From positions 124,001 to 188,000 of the forward strand of contig JAEQBH010006379.1 of assembly GCA_016808115.1 (NCBI GenBank): DNA of 64,000 nucleotides. The letters are read 5' to 3'. Shown here one piece after another: positions 55,213 through 64,000 of this stretch. Both the position numbers and the translations under genes were made by a program. The notes beneath the pieces were generated by a model, which was given only the letters and a program-made list of their open reading frames with translations, was not told the DNA's origin and did no database searches. The stretch is from Tetrastigma voinierianum (taxonomy: Eukaryota; Streptophyta; Magnoliopsida; Vitales; Vitaceae). The stretch's first letter is position 1. Each line of letters opens with the position of its first letter.

Positions 55213-57270
55213 TGTAAGAATAAACCCGAGAAATTTAATTCTTCGAGAAAGTGTTAAAACAATAATTTCATTGTAATCCAATTTTCAGATTCTGAATATC
55301 ACAGCCAATCTTTCACTGTTTGCTATCATTCACGAATCTAGCTACCACATCGAATACTCGCCAAATTTCCCCCGAGATAGTCTAATTTCCATGTTTTCGA
55401 GGTAATCGAGGGTAGCATGTGACACTTGGCACATGTCGAAAGGTCTACGCTGGCACCACGTGTCAAGTGCAATGAGCCAACAGATTCGGCAACATGAGAC
55501 ATGTGCAGCCACATGATTGTGAATCCATGATGGATATGAGGATAAGAGTCCAAGTGGAATCACGTGAGGTGATAGTCCCAAGTGAGGACATCTCACTCCG
55601 ATCCGGCTCCTTGGAACAAACCTGACGTGGAGAAGCAGCAGTGCAGAAAGATAGCAAGGTAGTTCAGAGAAGCTCCACCTCTTTATAGTCTCCATGAACA
55701 AGTGTGATAAAGCCTTCGCTGGTGAGAGCTGCAACTATGACTCTAAACGAGGAGTTTTAACAAACCCAAGAGGTACTGTTTTTCTCTTACTAGTTTAATC
55801 CTCGTCTAAGAACCATACAGAAGCATGTTTGGGGGCCTGGGTCAGTTCCATTTAGTCCCAAAGAATGGACTGAGCACTGGGTTTCTGTGGACCTGTTTTG
55901 ATAGTCCTGATTTGATTGTTTTGATAACTGAGAGGAACTGTTTTGTCATATCAAACATAAACTGTTAGAAAAGAGTGAAGAGAAGATATTATTGTTATTT
56001 GTAGAATTATGTTAGTATATGCATGCTTTGATATATTGTCATAGAACTATGCACAGAATGGTATACTCAGATGCTCATATAATGAGGGTTTACCCATAGA
56101 AATGAGTGGTGCAAATTATATGTTAAGGGAGCGCTTCACTCAGTCAGTCTGTTTATCTGAGGCTTCCACTTCATAAGATTTGAGTGTTTGTCCACACATT
56201 CATTTATCAGGTCGTCCACTAATACATCGAGTCACGGTACAAAAAGCAAAATATCTTGTTTAAAATAAATTTTTCATACATGGAAAATGCATGAGGAGTC
56301 GATGAGGACTCGAGGCACGGACTGGCACGTAGATACTAAAGCAGTGGATACGCATGATTTACCTGAATGTTCGCTGTCGCCATCTGATTAAGAGACTTTG
56401 TGGAGGAACGCAGGTACCATCCATCGGTATCGCCACCTTGAGTCGTAGGCGATTTGGCTGGGGATCAGAGGCATATGGTCGTCGGTCAGGACCTGGAGAG
56501 CAGGGCGCTGGCCCTGGTTTATCAGTTTTAGAAACCAGAAACCCGCCTTGCACTATGTAAAGAACAAGATTGTAACAAACCGTTTTTTCAGAGTAATAAC
56601 ATTTTGGCGCTTCCGTATCCGGCTGCGGTCCCTCACGCGTTATGCTGATTCACAAGATTATAAACAAAAAAAAAAAGTGCAGGGATCGAATCTGGGTGGC
56701 ATCCATCTGATTTTCGTGATGCAGCAGAAACGCGATATGAGGGTCGGCTGGCACCTGAAGGGTGTTCCTTGTCGCGATCAAGATCCAAATACTCACCTGG
56801 GCGGCGTTGTCACGCGCGTCTCGCGCTCACGCGACAGATTTCGTTATTCGCGTCACAGCCTCCGGTGGGCAACACGCGTCGTCGGCGGTAACAAGAACAT
56901 CACGATGGCGCGTTCCGACTTCTTCGGATAGAACTCATCGCGACTCGATAATGTTTTATCTCATTACAGAAACCGATCGCGATGATCACCATAATCCACC
57001 GCGACAGCCTTCCACGCTATGAGTCTTCACGCAATGCGGATGCGGCGTCAGAGAGCCTGAGGGTGCGACGCCGAGCAGTTGTCGATACGCGATGCCGCAC
57101 CGCGCGCATGCCGCGCGATCGAACAGCGGTTGTCCGCGCCGTGGCACCGTCAGGCCACGATAAGATAAAGAACATTCGTCATCAACGTTCGCCGGCGGTT
57201 CATTTAACTGGTAGATTATCCCGGCAATACGAAACGCGGAAGGGAGAAAAAGCAGAGAAAGAGATGAGTT
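55213..57270 (+). mobile_element. 3' LTR of the split F1 gypsy element
   Basis: It starts TGTAAGAATAAACCCGAGAA and aligns with 26773-28975: GAGGTAATCGAGGG, CCACGTGTCAAGTGC, CATGAGACAT, TTAATCCTCGTCTAAGAACC (27401 and 55795), GCAGTGGATA.GCATGATTTA and GTGCAGGGATCGAAT. The GC-rich last third (56560-57230) is strongly CG-rich and keeps only traces of the TGTCGCGACA array. The exact end is uncertain; matching stops near 57270. Open frames at 56354-57323 fall in this GC-rich part and have no recognised homology. Confidence 0.8.
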
Positions 57271-57990
57271 TTGTAAAACCTATTTGGTATGTGAAGAGAT
57301 ATCCAAGGGTACGAGAGATTTGAAGTTTTGTGAAGTATTTTTCTCATTATTGTAAGCGTCTTAGGGTTTTGTAATTTTGTGATTTTTCCTAGTTGTCTTA
57401 AATTAAAGGTTAAGAATAATTTTCAAAACATAAAAAGGATATTTTTTATGCTTTCATAAACTGTTATGAGGAACATTTTTCAAATATAGGAACTAAATAG
57501 AATCTAAATATATTATCTTGGTTTGCTTTATTCTCCAACATTTTTAAGGAAAAAAACAGTTTAAATTTTTTTTGAAATGAATAGTTGCCAGTGTTACATT
57601 TGATCTGACTGGGGAAGAAAATGCATTTTGAAGTCCGCAAATCGCCATTTCCATCATCAAGTCAAAGCCCTGTCCAGTCTCAAAACCTTCAGCAACTGAT
57701 CCACTCTACAATCTCACAGTAAATGACTCACATTCTCCAATAGCATGGTACGCATGGTGCCCCTTACTCTACCCCTCTCAAAAAATTAACTCCACACCTC
57801 CCATGCATCCTCCTTCATCTCTCTGCATCCAAACGAGAGAATGTCAACAGCAAACATTATTTCTTTCTGCTGGAATATGTTCAAACTCAACCCCAAGATC
57901 ATTCCTTTAACCATGATTGATTGTAGGATATACTAATTGGGTGCATAAACACGAGGTTAAAAAGTGACTTTATAAGGACATCATTATCGG
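57271..57990. other. Unassigned sequence between the gypsy and CACTA elements
   Basis: AT-rich sequence to about 57600. Then a stretch (57660-57850) whose minus-strand reading includes KEDAWEVW and LRTMLLENVSHLL-like pieces, faintly reminiscent of copia gag but not enough to call. Nothing else was recognised. Confidence 0.35.
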
Positions 57991-58330
57991 TGCTACAAAC
58001 TGCAACTAAAGCAGGCTTTAGTTTCCATTGCTGAGCGGTGGTAACCGCGTAGATTCCGAAGAAGCTGCGGATAGGATTAGTTCTAACTAAAGTGATTCTA
58101 TAGCGTATCAGCCGAGCCTCAACTAAAAAGACTCTATAGCTTCACATAAGTGACGTCCCAAATCAAAAGCAATTCCTATAACTGCATTTAGGATTGAGTC
58201 CTCAACTAAAGTGATTCAGAAGCTGCTATAAGAGATTTGAGTCCCAATCCAGGTGCTGATCCTTAGTTGTATATAGGATCGAGTCTCACCTGAAAAGTAT
58301 TCCATAATGCTGCAAGAAAAGATCAGAAAA
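57991..58330. repeat. Subterminal ACTAAAG repeats of the CACTA element
   Basis: ACTAAAGCAGGCTTTAGT at 58005-58022 is a perfect 8-nt inverted repeat with a 2-nt spacer. AACTAAAGTGATTC recurs at 58085 and 58204, with ACTAAAAAGACTC at about 58122 and CTTAGTT at 58262. Phrases such as GATTCTATAGC, GACTCTATAGC and GGATTGAGTC also repeat. Clustered short repeats in both orientations are where CACTA transposases bind in characterised elements. No function has been shown here. Confidence 0.6.
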
Positions 58331-61300
58331 ATCTAAAAACATTCAGAGTTCAGAGACTGAATTGTAACTTTACAAAGTTTATTTTAGCTGCAACTAGAAT
58401 CTGTTCACTGTCTTATATAACTTATAAAACTGAAGATACTTTTGGTTTATTACTCGATTTATTAGATTTAAATTAAAGTGGGTCCTTGTTCATACTCTTA
58501 ATAATTATTCTTGAATACTATTATAATCTTTGAAGAAATTAACAAATCCGCTTTTAAAAACATTCTTGAATGTGAACACAATCTTATTATCAAACAGAAG
58601 ATATTAGTTTTTAATTTTTAAAACAGTTTGAAGCTCCAGCCATGTATTAATGCTAATAAGAATAGGCTATAGAGGTTGACTGCTTATGATTCATTTAGCT
58701 TGAAGTCACAGGTATGATTTAAAATATCTTTTATATGATATATGAATCCGCTCATTATACTTTATGATATGACAAAAAATTTGTAAAAACATATGAAGAA
58801 ATACATTAGGTTAGATCCCCTCATGAGTTTAATAATAGTAATAATAAAAGAGGTCATAACAAGAACCTCAAAATCTGTATTGATTTATAATAATTGGTGA
58901 AACTAATATGAAAAACTGGAGGTAATCGAACATTTTTTAAAATACCAAAAGGGCAGTTTTTATGAAGCAACATGAGGGGATAGTAAGCAAAACCGTATTT
59001 AAATGAGTCGCAGTTGTTGATAGATAACGATAGAGCGCCATTTGAAAAAGTATTAAGACGTTCGGCAACGACGCGCTTTGATGCGAGAGTCGCGATTCTT
59101 CATCCATGGCTGATGTGCGGAAAAATCAGTTCCACAGTTGAAATATTGTTATACGAAGATTTCGGCCTTCCAACTGATCACCTTCTGCAAACTGATAACC
59201 AAATCTCATTTTAACCCGCTTAACCTACTAATTGGCCAATCCCATCGCGGTTAACCGTCACCGAATCGCATCGTGATTGTAGCACGTCGTTGTTTTTTTA
59301 TTTTTCGTCTTTGTTTCTTTCGTTTCCTCCTGCCAATCGCTGATTTGGATTTCTGGTTGAATACATCATGCTGTATTTCAAGTTCTTCATGTTCCTCTGC
59401 CAACAATCTGCCAATCAATTTTACTCTTCGTTGACTTATTAATAACAGCGTTGTTTCGTATCGAAATTATTTTAACGTCAGTCTATGATGTTCCATAACT
59501 TCCGGCTAAAACGAGGCGTTACGTTAATGAAACCGCTATAATTGATTGCTATTGCAAGTGTTAGAACGTTATCTAACGGCGCATAATATATATAATTTCG
59601 CGGTAACTTAATCAGATTTTATATTGTCAGATCAAGGGTTTTGATGGAAGTTTGATTTCTAAAATCGCCATGGTTCGGCAGTGATAGCTGAATATAGCCC
59701 AAATTCTTCTTCCGGTAAGAGAAAGAAGAAAGAAAATTAGTACCGGCTTTCAAAAGAAAATGAATGAGAAATTCATGTTGCTAGAAATTCATGTTGAATC
59801 AACTTCCTTTGGATTGTACTTGTGCTCACAAACTCAATCATAAATTTATCATTGTAAGTGGGCATTAGTGTTTGAAATCTTAATGTATTTGTCAGATAAT
59901 TTATAGTTGCATAAATATGGATGGAGAATCGTGACTTATTATAATTTGAGCATCATTGATCATTGTGTGAGTTTGATGAATTTTGATATCCTTATTTATC
60001 TATAGCATTATTTTTACGTTCCAACATCATCTCAGATACTGCACTAGATGGTACCGTACTTGCTTTTTAGTGGTCCTAAACCTACTTTTAATTCATTCAA
60101 GCGCCCTGGTTTCTACCTTGCTTCATAAATAGAAAATGTTATGTAATAGATTTTTGTAGGTGTTTGCTTGTGAAGTTTTTCTCTCTTATTTGATGTTTTT
60201 ATTTGCAACTCTTTCATCGCTTATGCATCTAGAACCATTCAATGTATGTAATTCCGTAAGCTTCAGCTTCACTCGTTAGCTTATTTATATCATAACAAAC
60301 TCGCCATGAAAGAGTTGGATCGGGAGTATTAAAATGCTGATATATCAGTCGCTTTAAGAATGAAGACAAAAATATTGAAGTACACGTAAAATTGAGAGAT
60401 AATGCAGAAAAACGTGAAAATAGTCATAATTCATTAGCTCGTATAGGTTATGGCTATATTTCCATTCTATTATGATTGAGATGGTTTTGATCTGATTTTT
60501 TCATCATTTCGTATGATCGATCCTTTACATTTTTTTTCCTTCATCTTGATATCATATCATTAGTTGAGCATAGTGACATGGTGTGCTATTATCTATGATT
60601 GCAATTCTCATATAAAGCTCATTTTGAGACAAGAAAACCTAAACTGAAAAACTAGGCCAAAACCTCTCTTCGCACTTTCGGCATTTTAGCTAAAGGGATA
60701 ATTTCTGAGCTCGACCACTTCAAATCCCGGTCCAAAGAACCATTATCTATCTTATAACCATACCTCAACACTCCCGAGAACATCTACATGGATGGATACC
60801 CCGCATAATGTTGGAGGTAGCTCCTTTGGCGGAGTTGGGCCTAGGAATTTCAGACCCCATATCTTTTGTCATCTCCGGGTCGATCTTTTATACATGGTCA
60901 GAGACATAACCTCTTCCCGGATAAAAGAAATCAAATCGGGTATGTGGTAGCAAGATTTCTAATGCCAAAGTACGTAAATGCCCTATGATGAAGGTGCAGT
61001 CTATGATCATTTCATCATTAGATTCCACTTTGTTTGTGTTATCAAAAGCAGAACAACATTTAGAGATTTCTACTTTTCTCCAACTTTTTTTACCTTAATG
61101 GGCCAGAGATTTGCTCGACTTCTTCACACGCCCAACTCTCCTGTTCTGTTTTGATTCTTCCGTGTCGATGCTTCGCTTTCACAAACAACGCGTTATGAAG
61201 CCAAAGGGAATCAGATCCAAATTCGTCGCATTATTACATTCGCTAAAAGACTTATGCTTAAAATATCAAAGTCTCACTCAAAGTATCTTTTATTCACAAA

Positions 61301-62284
61301 CGAATATAAGAATTTGAATGAATTTACTTGTTTTTATTTATTTTCAATCGTGAAATGGTGGTTTAACCAAGTTTCTAGTGGAATTATCAAGTATATCTTC
61401 TAGTTTTTTGTTCAGACGGTGATTAGTTGCTTTGGTTATGAGTCATAGCTTTTAGACTTGTTTGCTTATCGATTACTATATCTAGATATTTAGACTGTTA
61501 GTCGTTGAGAATCCAACAGTTCGAATCTTATTTCAATCCTGCAAGTTGATAAATGATTACTATGTTCATTTCTTTTCAGGCACCCTATTTTCGAGGGTCT
61601 CCTCACTACAAATCCAAATTAAATTAAGTGATAGAATTAATTGATTCAAACAAGTAATACAATTAGAGAACACAAACTTGTCAACCTTTTTTGGGATTTC
61701 CCTGCTCAAGTATCGGGAGGCAAATATTTATGTTGTTGCATACCAAAGACATTGAAGTTGTCAAAGAGGAATTGGTTTTATCAATGAACTTATCTCAAGT
61801 TGACAACTTCTCTATTTGTCTAGTATGTAATGAAGAATTGTTTGCCTACAAATAATACTTGAATTGTCCGATTGGATAGTATAAGAAAACATAATTCCTA
61901 TGAAGTTATTCTCTTATGTTTGATTCATTTTAAGAGATCATCCCTTCGTTTCAGGCATATTTGGACAAGGACAATTAGTATGCCTCGCCCATTTTGAGCA
62001 CTTGTGAGAACTATGGGGGAAATGTTGTTTAAATTTTCTTAAATGAAATGAAATATATTAGAGTCGAACTCATCGATTATGTATTCTTATACGGGATAGG
62101 AACCACCACCAGAATTGCAGTAGCATGTTAGAGATGTTGTAATGTACATATCAGGCGCGCATCGAATTCGATATGCTTAATCGTTCGCGTTGCGAAAACA
62201 GTGTTGCCAATGTATGTCATGCAAAAGTGAAGGGTGAGTCGAATACGGCGGTAGCCGTGTCTAGTTTAACGTTTCGCAACGATC
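58331..62284. other. Long AT-rich stretch upstream of TNP2
   Basis: No coding homology was recognised in about 4 kb. Short open frames (59014-59214, 61111-61317) have no known relatives that I can name. A CACTACAAATCC sequence at about 61604 could be mistaken for a CACTA end but lacks subterminal repeats. The stretch may be the 5' part of the CACTA element or may hold further unreadable insertions. Confidence 0.4.
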
Positions 62285-64000
62285 AGCGACAAACAACCTT
62301 GTCCTTGTGTTCGTTGTAACAATTCGGTTCATTACATACGTAAATGTGTTATAAAAGTCATTTGCAAACTACGGGATAAAGTCAAAACTATGTCCGATGG
62401 GTGATGGATGGTGAATATGAGTTTGAAGAGTCAACAAATAATGATGACTCGAAGATGAACCTGGTGACGATATGAATGGATTGGATACATGATGCATTTT
62501 GGGATGAAAAATACGTCAATAGCAAAGTCAAAGAAAGAAATTACTACACTCATGTTAGTCTTGAAGAACCGACGATGAAGCAAAAAGTTTTACACCTTAG
62601 TAGATTTAGCGAATTATATCCTCGGTTGCACTAAATTCACGGTTAGCATTTATCATAAGATTGATTATACGCAGTTTTTCCAGTTGACGGAGTAATAAAT
62701 CATTCACAATGTTATTAGAATTATTTAAGGAGGCACTTCTGAGGTGATAATTTTCAAGCAATTATTATGAGGTAAAGAAATTCTTTCCAGAGATTCAGTC
62801 TATTTACAAAAAGATAGAGCGCACGCCATAAAGCCACATGTTGTTTATGCAGCTTCAAATGCCAGCAATATTCAGGTACTCTAGATGGAAAAATGTTGAG
62901 CATAACTCTACAGATTGTTTAAGACCATGTTCAAAGGGTAAGAAAATTTATGCAAGGTTTCTCGCACTTTCCTTCTAATACCAAGACTTCAAAGATTGTT
63001 TGCGTCATCAAATACAGCCTTACATGACGTGAGACATGCACAAGGTCGCGCTACTAATGACTTGATGAGACATCCCAGAGACTTGTCTTGAAAAACATTT
63101 GATTTTTATCCATTAATGGGAAATATCAAAGAATGTCGGATAGAGTTGGTAGTGATGGTTTCAAATCATCGTAGCATGTCTATCGTTTATAACACTAGCT
63201 AGTTGTTCTTATCCCATACAACTTTACCACCTCGATATGTAAGGAAGCAACAATTTTTCATGTTATCATTGCTTATCCCCACCATTCTGTCTGAATATGG
63301 CTGATAAAATCAACCTAGATGAGTTACAAAGTGAATCTGCGGTGGGTTGTTGAGTTACGCATATGATGTTGCAAGTAAACAAATTTTTGCATGCAATGAG
63401 ACCTTATTATGGACAATTAGTGACTTTCCCGTGATATGCGAATCTTTCAAAGTTGGAGTACTATGACAATGATTTGTCCTTGTTGTAATAAAGAAACTTG
63501 CCTTTACCGACATAACATGGTAAGAAGTTTTTACATGGGTCATCGTCATCCAATCATCCCCGATTTGTGGATGATAAAGAAACCTTAATGGAAAAAGGTG
63601 AACTTAGACTAGTGCTAACACGATTATCTGGGGTTGATGTGTTGCAACAATTAGAACAATTTGAACCAATTATTTTGGGAAGGTCACTGAAAAGATAACG
63701 GGAAAATGTTACACATCAACACAATTGGAAGAAAAAAAGCAACTTCTTTCAATTACCATATTGGAAAACGCTCCTTTTACGTCATCATTTCTGCACGCAC
63801 GCATATTAGGTAAAGAATGTGTGTGATAATATAATTGGGACATTGTTGAACATTGAAGGAAACTAAGGACAACCTAAATAGTCCTCCAGATTTATGCCAT
63901 GGGCATTAGAAAGCAATTTCACCCAATAGAAATGGGGAACAAATCTTTATTTTATTCCATTATATGTTGTCACTGTTAACCATGATCAGAAGAATTTTTG
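62285..64000 (+). pseudogene. TNP2-like CACTA transposase, truncated by window end
   Basis: In order: DKQPCPCVRCNN (62290-62325), the transposase-associated zinc-type domain (CPCVKC.N); NKSFTMLLELFKEAL (about 62695-62740); NYYEVKKFFPEIQSIYKKIE (62760-62822); IPRLQRLFASSNTALHD and RATNDLMRHPRD (62975-63085); VGSDGF (63147); LPPRYV and KQQFFMLSLLIP (63219-63285); LLWTISDFPV (63408-63437); YMGH-like and ETLMEKG (63530-63600); NWKKKSNFFQLPYWKTLLLR (63723-63782); KNVCDNIIGTLLNIEG (63815-63862). These blocks follow the TNP2 and following DUF4218-type order. Many stops and shifts prevent expression. It would have bound and cut the element's ends. Confidence 0.93.

Larger units (their letters stand above)
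26773..57270 (+). mobile_element. F1-type Ty3/gypsy element (Tekay/Del-like), split by a 21-kb nest
   Basis: The 5' LTR (26773-28975), primer site, gag, protease, RT and most of RNase H run to 32379. After the inserted nest (32380-53646 plus a GCATT duplication) the pol continues at 53652 with the end of RNase H and integrase, followed by the 3' LTR (55213 to about 57270). Removing the inserted DNA brings about 9.2 kb of element together, a normal size for this type. Every domain carries lesions. It is the outermost and therefore oldest member of this nest. Confidence 0.85.
57991..64000 (+). mobile_element. CACTA (En/Spm) DNA transposon, continues past the window
   Basis: The call rests on the TNP2 transposase at 62285-64000. 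TGCTACAAAC at 57991 resembles a mutated CACTACAA terminal repeat, and ACTAAAG-type repeats follow at once, as in plant CACTA subterminal regions. If that is the real end, at least 6 kb of the element lies in the window. The left end is an inference; the transposase is firm. Confidence 0.62.

Noticed and set aside
56354..57323. Overlapping open frames of 68-127 codons, arginine-rich
   Set aside because: They lie in the CG-rich end of the gypsy 3' LTR. Long frames in several phases reflect high GC, not coding.
57660..57850. Minus-strand copia gag fragment
   Set aside because: Only faint resemblance over two short pieces; no neighbouring copia domains or LTRs.
61604..61615. CACTACAAATCC as the CACTA left terminus
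   Set aside because: No subterminal repeats follow it; the 57991 site has them. It cannot be excluded without the right end.
62306..62347. CCHC zinc knuckle of a retrotransposon gag
   Set aside because: CX2CX4HX4C spacing fits by chance, but the CPCVRCNN wording and the downstream TNP2 blocks show it is the transposase-associated domain of a CACTA element.

Overview
The window is plant intergenic DNA made almost entirely of decayed transposable elements. I found no intact host gene, rRNA, tRNA or CRISPR array. The evidence for a plant, most likely an angiosperm with a repeat-rich genome, is the set of lineages present: Ty3/gypsy chromovirus-type (Tekay/Del-like) and Athila-like elements, Ty1/copia elements with tRNA-iMet-type primer sites, and a CACTA (En/Spm) TNP2 transposase. 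All coding regions carry stops and frameshifts, so everything here is a relic.

Left part (1-16560). An Athila-like LTR (1-1520, minus) interrupts a gypsy LTR of family 'F1' (starts TGTAAAACCCGAG). That LTR's polypurine tract and the 3' end of its pol follow to about 2778. Next to it lies a second minus-strand gypsy element of family 'F2' (LTRs start TGTAACACCCCG; 2785-9485), whose right LTR is broken and abuts a full F2 LTR in the opposite orientation (9486-11617). An unassigned stretch follows, then a solo F1 LTR (13661-16555) flanked by CCCAG/CCCAA and containing a 37-bp minisatellite.

Middle left (17892-25122). A Ty1/copia element has two recognisable LTRs and a perfect AACTT target-site duplication. 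It is the best-preserved complete element.

Middle and right (26773-57270). This is a nest at least four levels deep. A plus-strand F1-type gypsy element (LTRs at 26773-28975 and 55213-57270) is split inside RNase H at 32379/53647 by a solo F2 LTR with perfect GCATT duplications. That solo LTR is split by a minus-strand copia element (34669-53576). The copia element is split twice by Athila-like DNA: an LTR in its RT (about 37297-38500) and a complete plus-strand Athila element in its right LTR (43379-52743, AATAA duplications). The copia element's other LTR preserves the matching unoccupied site with a single AATAA.

Right end (about 57991-64000). A CACTA element begins with subterminal ACTAAAG-type repeats and runs off the window inside a decayed TNP2 transposase.

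No novel protein system was found. The observations most worth a second look concern LTR non-coding structure: three unrelated LTR families each carry a local array of a short palindromic motif with its own sequence, and a roughly 90-bp module recurs in two LTR families in opposite orientation relative to the LTR. Boundaries given as 'about' are from reading by eye; no alignment or database search was run.
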